A stretch of DNA of 29,653 bases from Verrucomicrobiales bacterium (lineage in GTDB: Bacteria > Verrucomicrobiota > Verrucomicrobiae > Limisphaerales > UBA1100): positions 1 to 29,653 of the forward strand of contig PBLV01000036.1 in assembly GCA_002721895.1 (NCBI GenBank). Direction: 5' to 3'. Position numbers and translations under genes: made by a program. Position 1 is the first letter of the stretch. Each line of letters starts with the position of its first letter. Shown here one piece after another: positions 12,204 through 19,800 of this stretch. A model generated the notes under the pieces. It made no database searches and was not told the origin of the DNA. It saw nothing but the letters and a program-made list of their open reading frames with translations.

Positions 12204-14317
12204 TTGCTGTACTCCGAGTGTGCGTAGAGGATGATGTTTCCGCCGAGGCGATAGCAGGCCATCCAGTGTTGGCGGGATATGCCAGCGTGTCCATCAGCCC
12301 ATGCATCACCGATATCTCCAGGATGATAGTATACCGCGATGCGGTTTTCAATAGTCCACCCGTAAACGACGCCTTTCCCGCCATCGTGGGGGAAGGGCAT
12401 TGGAACGGCCGCGAGTCCGCTGTGTACGGGATGATCGATGGGTATTCTGCGTTTTTTGACGTTGGGCAGCACGTGGCGCTCCATAAGATTCATGAACGCA
12501 TTGTGCCACGTGATACTGCCGCCATTGTCAGCTAAAAGCATGCCGTGTTTGTCGACCAAGTATTCGCGCAGGGTTTCGACTTCAGAGCTGGAGATGGAGA
12601 TGCCACGTTCGCCGGTCATGTAAACGAGTGGCGGGCTCTTCATCTTGGGGAAGTTGCGGAGTTGCCCGATACTGCGGACTTCCGGAAGCTTGGCGGCGGG
12701 CTGACCGGTGTTGGAGGCGTACCAGAGGAGCATGTTCAGGTCGGAGTTTAAATCCAGATCCTGATCCCAGTCGCCCCCGGCATAGCGGAGGCGGATGAAG
12801 CGAACCTTGCCCTTGTTTGTGCCCCCGGCAAAGCCTGCGCCCTTGCCCTGGCCCTGTCCAACCTCGTAGCGGTGCATGGTTTCCTCAAGCATGTTCTTTA
12901 AAATCTCCTCAATGGGTGGCACGGGGCGGATGAGGTTGCTGAGCGGGTTGACGATGGGCACCTCCTTGATCTTGATGATTTGCTTGATAACCTTTTGCTT
13001 GAGTTCCGGCTCCCCGCCACCTGCTGGGAGTTCATAGATTTCCTGGCAGCCAGTCAGGCTCATCAGGAGGAGAAAGATGGCGATGAAAAGGGCGGTGTAG
13101 CTGGCAAAGGCATTGAGGGATTGCTTGAGCTTTTGTCGTTGGCGGCCGTAGTACCAAGCATCCATGTCGAGGGGGTTCCAGGTGCGTTTGTCCGGGGAAG
13201 CGATGGAGCGATTCATGGCGTCCAATGGCGAAGCTTGGGCCAGACCTGTGGGGTTGCTGGAACGGCGCAGGAGCTGGATTTCGCGGGAGCGATTCTCTAC
13301 CCAGTGAATCGTCCAGGCGAGCCCGACGAAGAAGGCAGTTAACAAGCCTCCCTTGGCGACGGCGACTCTCAGGCCCTCGAGGGCGAAGAAATCCGTGGCG
13401 AAGACGAACCATTGCCAAGTGGGGATGAAGGCGGCGGTGGCGATCATCCAGAATTCCCGCCGCCCCCAGTGGGGGCGCGCATAGGCTCGGAATGTGCCGA
13501 GGCCAAGCAGGGCGACGGCGAAGGCGATGGAGAAGCCCGTCCAGAGCAGCGTGTCGGAGATGAATGCGGCGCCGGGATGCCAGAGAAACCAGAGATAGCC
13601 CCAAGTGATGAGCATTGAAACGGCGAAGGGGATCGCGATGATCGATGTTTTACCGGAAATGCCGCGAGCCTCAAGTTTGCCGCGCAATTGGGAAAGCCAA
13701 CACACGGCGCCAGTGACTTGAAGGACGAGCGCGGTGATTGGCAGCCAAAGGGGCAGGTGACGGGTATACAAGGCGTCGGCGATCAGGCATGTCCAGAATA
13801 GCACGATCATAATTCCCCATAGTTGGGAAGCATAGGTGACCGTGAAGTTTTCCACATCGGCCAGAAAGTCGCCCAAGGGCAACTCTCGGCTTTTGCTGGC
13901 AACAAACAACTGAGCTATTCCAGATCCTAGGCAAATCCAGCTTCCATAGGCGAGGGTGTCAAAGATGGGTTTCCCAAACTTGAATGACCAAGCGGCAAGG
14001 AGAACAATGGAAACCAAGCCGGAGGCGGCATGGGCGGGTTTGCTATCCAAAACAAGGGCGGCAAGGGCAGTGGCGGGAATTAGGGCCGTGGCCAGAAGCA
14101 AAAGTGAAAGTAATCCCGTTTGGATCTTCAGGTCTGCTATTTCGACCATGAACATGGTTTCAACCACGTGCTCGATGGCCTCCAAGGCTTCAGGCGATAT
14201 ATCCGCCAGCATGATGCCTCCCTCCACAAGGGACACCCCGCTGATGCCACTGGGCAAGCAGGGCAGGAAAAACCCGACTATCAGGATCAACGCGCAAATG
14301 CGGGGTAAGTGTTTCAT
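12173..14317 (-). CDS. Polytopic membrane protein (about 11 TM) with C-terminal DUF4159 domain
   Basis: The product has 714 residues from ATG 14317; a GTG two codons upstream is an alternative. About eleven hydrophobic helices fill the first about 415 residues, for example LSLLLLATALIPATALAALV, SIIAIPFAVSMLITWGYLWF and the last one, YTALFIAIFLLLMSLTGC. Residues of about 502-705 are a DUF4159 domain, recognisable by VRFIRLRYAGGDWDQDLD and the SPPLVYMTGE and DNGG blocks. That domain resembles class I glutamine-amidotransferase-like folds, but no enzymatic role is proven. DUF4159 proteins are often found with MoxR/BatA genes; here the partner set is ExbB/ExbD/GYF. After the last TM the domain should face the periplasm if the helix count is right. 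The gene begins 14 bp after the GYF gene and overlaps the TPR gene. Confidence 0.8.
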   Translation of the reverse strand: MKHLPRICALILIVGFFLPCLPSGISGVSLVEGGIMLADISPEALEAIEHVVETMFMVEIADLKIQTGLLSLLLLATALIPATALAALVLDSKPAHAASGLVSIVLLAAWSFKFGKPIFDTLAYGSWICLGSGIAQLFVASKSRELPLGDFLADVENFTVTYASQLWGIMIVLFWTCLIADALYTRHLPLWLPITALVLQVTGAVCWLSQLRGKLEARGISGKTSIIAIPFAVSMLITWGYLWFLWHPGAAFISDTLLWTGFSIAFAVALLGLGTFRAYARPHWGRREFWMIATAAFIPTWQWFVFATDFFALEGLRVAVAKGGLLTAFFVGLAWTIHWVENRSREIQLLRRSSNPTGLAQASPLDAMNRSIASPDKRTWNPLDMDAWYYGRQRQKLKQSLNAFASYTALFIAIFLLLMSLTGCQEIYELPAGGGEPELKQKVIKQIIKIKEVPIVNPLSNLIRPVPPIEEILKNMLEETMHRYEVGQGQGKGAGFAGGTNKGKVRFIRLRYAGGDWDQDLDLNSDLNMLLWYASNTGQPAAKLPEVRSIGQLRNFPKMKSPPLVYMTGERGISISSSEVETLREYLVDKHGMLLADNGGSITWHNAFMNLMERHVLPNVKKRRIPIDHPVHSGLAAVPMPFPHDGGKGVVYGWTIENRIAVYYHPGDIGDAWADGHAGISRQHWMACYRLGGNIILYAHSEYSKWLQTQKQKD

Positions 14318-14331
14318 GCGCACATGAAAAA

Positions 14332-15039
14332 CTAATTGTCTATTTCGCCGAGGATGTCGTCGCCGCCGGGCTTGCTGCCGAAGGGGTTAACTTCCTTGGG
14401 TTGCCCTTTCTTTGCCTTGTCGACGCCCATGGCCTTGGCGGCCTTTTCCTCGAGGGTGCGGGTATCCATCTTGGGTGGAGCCTTGGCGCCGGCCTTTGGG
14501 TTGGGCTCGGGTTGGGGTTCTTGTTTTTTCGCCTTGATTGACGGCGGCGATGGATCATCCCCGATGGCGAAGGCAAGGCCGGTGAAGCCAGCCAGCAAAA
14601 GGGTGATAATGACGGTGGACAGTGCGAGGCTGGAGACAAGGCTGCTCTGGGCGATGACACCCAGCATTTCGCGTGGGGATTTGCCCTGCATCTCCGCCAG
14701 AAACGCCCGAATCTCGGCAGTAGTGGTGGAGGTGTTGGCCTTCAGGTTTTTAACGTCACGGGCCACGCTGGACATGGGTTGCGCGGGCTCGGAGGCGCGG
14801 GGTTTCCTGACATCCGCCTTGGCGCCCTTGGATTTTTTCATGGCACCGGGAATGTCCGAGAGGGGCGCCCAGTTCTCGGCGCCCTCATGCCATGCCTGAT
14901 CGGCGGGGTTCAGGCTGCCGGTGGCGAGAAGGTTGCGAACTTCCTCCAGCTCCAAGGGGCCAAGCTTTTCGTTGTTCTTTAAAACGTATAGTTGCATGTT
15001 CGCGTAGGGTTGGACGGCCGGCACGGGCCGGTTGATCAT
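14332..15039 (-). CDS. GYF_2 domain, single TM and proline-rich periplasmic tail protein
   Basis: The product has 235 residues. Domain order: GYF_2 at about 15-65 (MQLYVLKNNEKLGPLELEEV, WHEGAENWAPL), a basic linker with coiled-coil potential, a TM helix at about 133-160 (SLALSTVIITLLLAGFTGLA), then a Pro/Lys/Glu-rich tail (PSPPSIKAKK, QEPQPEPNP). The N terminus should be cytoplasmic and the tail periplasmic, a TonB-like layout, although TonB has no GYF domain. The start at 15039 is supported by a Shine-Dalgarno and an ATGA overlap with the ExbD-like gene, although the GYF homology begins at Met15. In Myxococcus, GltJ also has a cytoplasmic GYF domain and one TM. The C terminus ends in an acidic DDILGEIDN. 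Confidence 0.82.
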   Translation of the reverse strand: MINRPVPAVQPYANMQLYVLKNNEKLGPLELEEVRNLLATGSLNPADQAWHEGAENWAPLSDIPGAMKKSKGAKADVRKPRASEPAQPMSSVARDVKNLKANTSTTTAEIRAFLAEMQGKSPREMLGVIAQSSLVSSLALSTVIITLLLAGFTGLAFAIGDDPSPPSIKAKKQEPQPEPNPKAGAKAPPKMDTRTLEEKAAKAMGVDKAKKGQPKEVNPFGSKPGGDDILGEIDN

Positions 15040-15464
15040 TTTTTCTCCTCCAGGACATGGTGCAGTTCGCCGCCGGCCTTGCTGACGGCCTCGATGACGG
15101 GTTCGAACAGGTATGCGGGGGTGTCCTTGTCTATCTTTAAAAGCACGGTGCGCTGGCCGGGTGGCAGTTCGCCGAGGAGGCCCTGCTGACCGGGGGGCGC
15201 ATCGGGCTGGTACAGAGCCGCGGTGATCGTGTCAGGATTGATGCGTACGCCATTGAGGTAGGTGATTTGATTGGTGTCAATGGCTACGCTGACGCGCTTG
15301 CTCTTGGGTTTCTCCAGTTCCTCGCCGGAGGCCTTATTGACCTTCACGTGGCTGTCGTCGGTAACCCGCGCGAGGATGATAAAAAAAATGAGCAGCAGAA
15401 AGGCTATGTCACCCATGGCCATGGATGGCACCTCGGCGTTCATCTTGCGTCGCTGAAGGATCAT
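15036..15464 (-). CDS. exbD: ExbD/TolR-like proton-channel subunit (second copy)
   Basis: The product has 142 residues. A short basic cytoplasmic N terminus precedes one TM helix, MGDIAFLLLIFFIILARV. Asp19 matches the proton-carrying aspartate of ExbD/TolR/MotB. A periplasmic domain of about 105 residues ends in the region GQRTVLLKIDKDTP, then FEPVIEAVSKAGG, typical of the family. It works with an ExbB/TolQ pentamer to turn proton flow into mechanical motion. Start and stop overlap both neighbours by 4 bp (ATGA), so translation is coupled. It differs clearly from the first copy (15461-15856), so the two subunits probably form a heterodimer, as AglQ and AglS do, rather than being redundant. 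Confidence 0.88.
   Translation of the reverse strand: MILQRRKMNAEVPSMAMGDIAFLLLIFFIILARVTDDSHVKVNKASGEELEKPKSKRVSVAIDTNQITYLNGVRINPDTITAALYQPDAPPGQQGLLGELPPGQRTVLLKIDKDTPAYLFEPVIEAVSKAGGELHHVLEEKK
15045..15051 (-). promoter_or_regulatory. Shine-Dalgarno GGAGGAG that decides the start at 15039
   Basis: On the - strand, GGAGGAG lies 5 bp upstream of the ATG at 15039, inside the last codons of the ExbD-like gene. This supports the longer GYF protein over a start at Met15 (14997). Confidence 0.65.
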
Positions 15465-15856
15465 TGGACCTTGCGCATGAGGGTGATGGTTCCGCCGGAA
15501 TCCTCAATCAGGGCGGTGACTTCCATCCAGCGCCCGTAGGGGACGGTGGGGCCGCAGCGGACGGCAACGGTTTTCTCGGCTTCGTTGACCTTTTGATCGA
15601 GGAGGGTGGCCAGTTTTTTCTCGAATACCTGCATGGCCATGACTTCGCCGTTAAGTTTGATGTGGTCACGCTCCAATCCGACGCGGATGGGGTTCTTGGA
15701 TTGGCGTTCCTTGTCGGAGTTGGGGATTTCCTGTGGGCGTCCATCGTCCTCCTGGATGGAGGCACAAACGAGAAAGAAAATGATGAGAATAAAAGCGATG
15801 TCGCTGGTGGCGCTTGCAGGGGGCTCGGTGAGCAAGGCTTGGCGGCGGAGTTTCAC
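15461..15856 (-). CDS. exbD: ExbD/TolR-like proton-channel subunit (first copy)
   Basis: The product has 131 residues from GTG 15856, 2 bp after the ExbB-like stop codon. The TM helix SDIAFILIIFFLVCAS carries Asp19, equivalent to the essential Asp of the family. The periplasmic part includes KNPIRVGLERDHIKLNGEVM and the region TVAVRCGPTVPYGRWMEV, the strand-helix pattern of the TolR/ExbD peptidoglycan-side domain. The gene ends with the ATGA overlap that starts the second ExbD copy. No other start codon is suitably placed. It should sit in the inner membrane within the pore of the ExbB-like pentamer. Confidence 0.87.
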   Translation of the reverse strand: MKLRRQALLTEPPASATSDIAFILIIFFLVCASIQEDDGRPQEIPNSDKERQSKNPIRVGLERDHIKLNGEVMAMQVFEKKLATLLDQKVNEAEKTVAVRCGPTVPYGRWMEVTALIEDSGGTITLMRKVQ

Positions 15857-15858
15857 TG

Positions 15859-16770
15859 CTATTCGCGGCGTTCGTTCGTGTCGGCCTGATCAAGGGTGAG
15901 TTGCAGGGTGACGGCTTCCATCAACTGGGTGGCGGATTCCTCCACCTCAAGCACGAAGGTATTGATGACGTTGGAGAAATAGTTGAAAGCCATGAAGGCG
16001 GGGATGCCAACCATCAGCCCGAAGCAGGTGGTGAGCAGGGCAACCCGGATGCCGTTGGCAGCGTCGGTGACGATGTTCTTGCTGGTGCCGTTCTCGACGT
16101 TTTGCACGATGTCATTGAACGACTCGATCATGCCGGCCACGGTGCCAAGGAAGCCGAGCATGGGGGCGACACTGGAGATGATGGCGAGGATGGCCAGATG
16201 CCGCTCCAAGGCGGCAACGATATGGACGCCGTAGTTTTCCATGCTCTTGACGACTTGTTCCTCCAGGCGGCCGGGGTCGTAACCAAGCTTGCGGAGGACG
16301 ATGTATTTGCGCATGCCGTTGGCGAGCACGGCGGCGACCGGGCCGCGCTCGTTGTCGCAGCGGGCCAGAGCTTCCTCGGGGCGGTCGTTGGTAAGGTCGT
16401 CCAATACGGATTGGCGCAGGGTCTCGTTGTCGGTGTTCAGCATTTTCAGGGATCGCCAACGCTCGATGATGACGGCCAGCGCCAGAATGGCGAGCAGCAG
16501 GATGGGTAACATGAACCAGCCGCCTGTGATGAGCAGTCCAATGGGACCTTTGCCCTTGAGTTTGTCTAACCAGGTTGGTTGGGGCGCGGGTTCGGCGCTT
16601 TCGTCAGTGGGTGGTTCGTCGTCAGGATCATCAGTGTTGTTGTTGTCTCCGGTTGCATTGGCGTCGCTGGTGGCGTTTGCCTCCGGGCCCTTGAGGGGAA
16701 CGGGCGGGTTGGCGGCCCAGCCAGTGATGGCCAAGGCGAGACAGGTGAGAGGGATGAGCAACAGCTTCAT
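15859..16770 (-). CDS. exbB: MotA/TolQ/ExbB-like proton-channel protein with signal peptide and acidic linker
   Basis: The product has 303 residues. It begins with a signal peptide (MKLLLIPLTCLALAITGWAA) and an Asp/Asn/Pro/Glu-rich linker of about 45 residues. The TolQ/ExbB core follows: TM1 at about 76-103 (FMLPILLLAILALAVIIERW), a cytoplasmic helical region, TM2 at about 191-214 (HLAILAIISSVAPMLGFLGT) and TM3 at about 243-265. LGFLGTVAGMIESF is the family signature. This topology puts the linker in the periplasm and is seen in the longer ExbB homologues of Gram-negative bacteria. It lies 45 bp after the 2662-aa gene and directly before two ExbD genes, so one stator with two types of ExbD is likely. 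Confidence 0.9.
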   Translation of the reverse strand: MKLLLIPLTCLALAITGWAANPPVPLKGPEANATSDANATGDNNNTDDPDDEPPTDESAEPAPQPTWLDKLKGKGPIGLLITGGWFMLPILLLAILALAVIIERWRSLKMLNTDNETLRQSVLDDLTNDRPEEALARCDNERGPVAAVLANGMRKYIVLRKLGYDPGRLEEQVVKSMENYGVHIVAALERHLAILAIISSVAPMLGFLGTVAGMIESFNDIVQNVENGTSKNIVTDAANGIRVALLTTCFGLMVGIPAFMAFNYFSNVINTFVLEVEESATQLMEAVTLQLTLDQADTNERRE

Positions 16771-16815
16771 TTAAGAATCAGATCGGGCAAACCTTGGAGG
16801 GTGGGGCAGGCCGGG

Positions 16816-19800
16816 TCAATTGTCATTGTCCACCGAGTTGGCTTCGGCCTCGAATTGCCGGAGCATCTCCGGCAGGGCCAGTCGGCCGCGGGCGAACTGG
16901 GCGGCCTCGCTCTCGGGGAAGTCCCAGCGGCAGCGGTTGTAACGGCGGAACGCCTGTGGCACGTTGTTGGCCATGCGCCAGCTTTCTCCGGCCCAGAAGA
17001 TGGATTGAGCGGACAAGGAGTCGTCCGGGAATTTCTTGACGAACAGGTCAAAGACCTCGGCCGCCTTGGCGTAGGCTTCGTTCTTGTAGTGGCACTGGCC
17101 CCAGCGGAATCCCATTTTGGGCGCGGCCTCGTGGTCACTGAACCGGTCCATGAACTTTTCGGCCACCTTGGCGGCGATCTTGTAGTTCTCGCGCTTGTAG
17201 AAATACTCGTTGATGCGAATCATGGTCTTGGGGATCAGCGGGCTCTTGGGGTGAGTGGCGGCGAGGGTGACGTATTCCTCTAGCGCGCGGTCGAAATCCT
17301 CCGCTTCCTCATAGCACTGTGCCAGCTTGTATTGCGCATCCGCGGCGAGCGTGTGGTTGGGGTATTGGCGCACGATCAACGCGTAACTGTTGGCGGCCTC
17401 GTTCCAGTCCTTCAACTCCTGCGAAAATTGCCCGCTGAGATAGGCGATGCGTGGGAGATACTTGGGGTCGGGATAATCCACCATGATTTCCTTTAGCATT
17501 CGGCGGCCCGCGCGCAGTGCCTTCTGAGATTCATCCTTGCGTTCGAGCGCAAGGTTGTTCTTGAAGAGCTCGAAGTAACTCTCCGCAATGTGGAACTGTG
17601 TCTGGACGGCCAGTTGTTGGTTGCCAAATATCTTGCTGAAGGCGGAGACCAAGCCGTCTGTTCCGATCGCCACGGGTATCTCGGCACGCAGGGTGGCATT
17701 GCCCTCCAGGGTGCCGGCCGCGTTGTCGGTGTAGCCGATGCTCAGCTTGTCGCCAAAGAAGCATTCAATCTTCATCTCGGCTGGGTCAAAATTCCCGGGC
17801 TCCGGTTTTTCGCGCGCCTTTAAATCCATCGAGCCGGTGAATACACCACTGTGGCTCAGGGTTTCCTCAATCTTCACTGTCTCCAGTTCGCCGGATTCAC
17901 TCTGGATGGTGATCTCGGCCGCGTCGCGTTCATCGGAAATGTCTAGGTCCGGGTCGTTGACAATCACATAGAGTTTTTCACCAACGTGCAGCAGTTCCAG
18001 TGGCTCCTTGTAGTCCTCCTCGGTGATGGCCATGGTGCCATCCGTCACCAGCCGGCCTCTTGCGGCCAACTTTTGTGGCGTGCCCCCGGGCCTCAATGCA
18101 TCCTCATAAGCGGCGTTTAGCGTGGATTTGCCGTTTACGTTCAGGACGGTGTGAACCAGATTGCTGTTTGGTTCATTCTCATCCTCCTCCGTGCCCGCCA
18201 CACGGACGCGCCCGACAAGGCTCATGTTGTCACCCAGCGCGCGTGGAATGGTGGTGGGGCTGCCCTCGCCGCCCAGTTGCATGCGCACCTGGCCGATGAA
18301 ACGGCCCAAGAGCAGAGCTTGGTTGGCCTGGGTTGTGTCCAGATTGCTAAAGTCGCCAAACTGCGTGGAGAGTTGGCAGGTGACTTCCACCGCGTTGGTG
18401 GTTCCCGCGTTTAAAATCACTTTTACGGTCGAGAGGCCGTCCTTGGCGGCGTCGGGATCGATCACCTCCACGGTCAGGGGGGCAAAGTAATTCACCCGTG
18501 CCTGATGATCGGCGGCCAGCGGCTCTTCGGACTCGGGCAGGTATTCGGTGCGCGGCGGCGCATCGCTGCCGATCGGCGGCTGGATGAGGCGCGTCTCAAC
18601 GATCCGCAGGCGGCCCTCGGTCGGTTCATTCGCGAAGACCTGCCCCTCCCGGTCCACGGTGTTGCCGGGAAAGGTATTTTGCTTGTCTGTGTATCGGCAG
18701 ATGATCGTGTCGCCACGCTGGATCACCAGCTTGCCATCCGCCGGGGCCTCGGCGGTGTCCACCTCCACGCGGAATGTGCCGGAGTATTCCTCCGTCTCCA
18801 CGGCTTCAAGATCTTTCCACTTTTGCCCATTGAGCCAAATGCTGACAGGCACCTTGTCACGGGCATCGGTTTGGTCCATGTCGTAATCGACCACCTCAAA
18901 GGTCACCCGTTCGCCAGGATCCACACGCAGCAGTTCCTTGCGTGTTTGTTGCACCTGCCCGCCGCCGGTCCGGGTGAAGTCGAACGAGATGGGCTCCACC
19001 TTGGCATTGTAATAGGTGGCCTGAAGTTGCGCCGTCAGGAGGCGGCTGCCTCCGTTCACGGCCACAGCGGTTTCATCCGTGTACGATGCGTTCACCGTGT
19101 CGCCACCGGCGATCTCAAGAATATCGTTGGTTGCGAGCTTGCTGACATCTTCCTGAGTTGGGATGGGTGCCGCCTCCGGGCCGCGCAGCTCAACGTGATT
19201 GACCGCCACCGAGTCGCCCAAGTACTCATGAACCTGGAATTGGACATAGCGCATGGGCGTTTCGGGAAAGAAAAATTCCCAACTGCGATCGCGTAGGATC
19301 ACGTTTTCACCCTTGGAGGGGCGAAGCTCAATTCCCGCAAGGTTCATCAGGCCTGAGTTTGCGATTTCCACCGGCGCAATCGCCAGCGTCTTTTCTCCCG
19401 CTTCTTCAATGTGAACTGCGCCAATCCGGATTTTTCGGTAGGTACTCCAAGCGCCAGTGTTCGGCGTGGCCGCCTCGATAACCTGATCGCCAAACGTCAT
19501 CCGGTAACTGGAGCCGCCGCCCTGATGCGCCAGTTCCATCCAGACATTATAAACGCCCGGTGTAGTGGCGTTGAACTTCCACTGCAGTGTGTCTTCCAGC
19601 GCCTGCCAGTAGCCCACCACCTCGGCCTCGGGCTTCAGTCCCTCGACGATGCCAAATTTCTCCGTTTTCTTATTGAAGGAAAACTCATCGTTCGCAGACG
19701 CTATGGGCTGGGCGGTCTTCTCTTTAATGGCTGGCTCCGCGCCGAAGAATTCAGCGGCTCCGTCGAGGTCAAAATCCTCCTCCGTGAACGAAACGGGCTT

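Noticed and set aside
11271..12227. A 318-codon + strand frame opposite the 548-aa TPR gene, and similar long + strand frames opposite the giant genes (for example 25845-27200)
   Set aside because: They are GC-rich antisense shadows with no recognisable domains, and the - strand frames encode clear TPR repeats.
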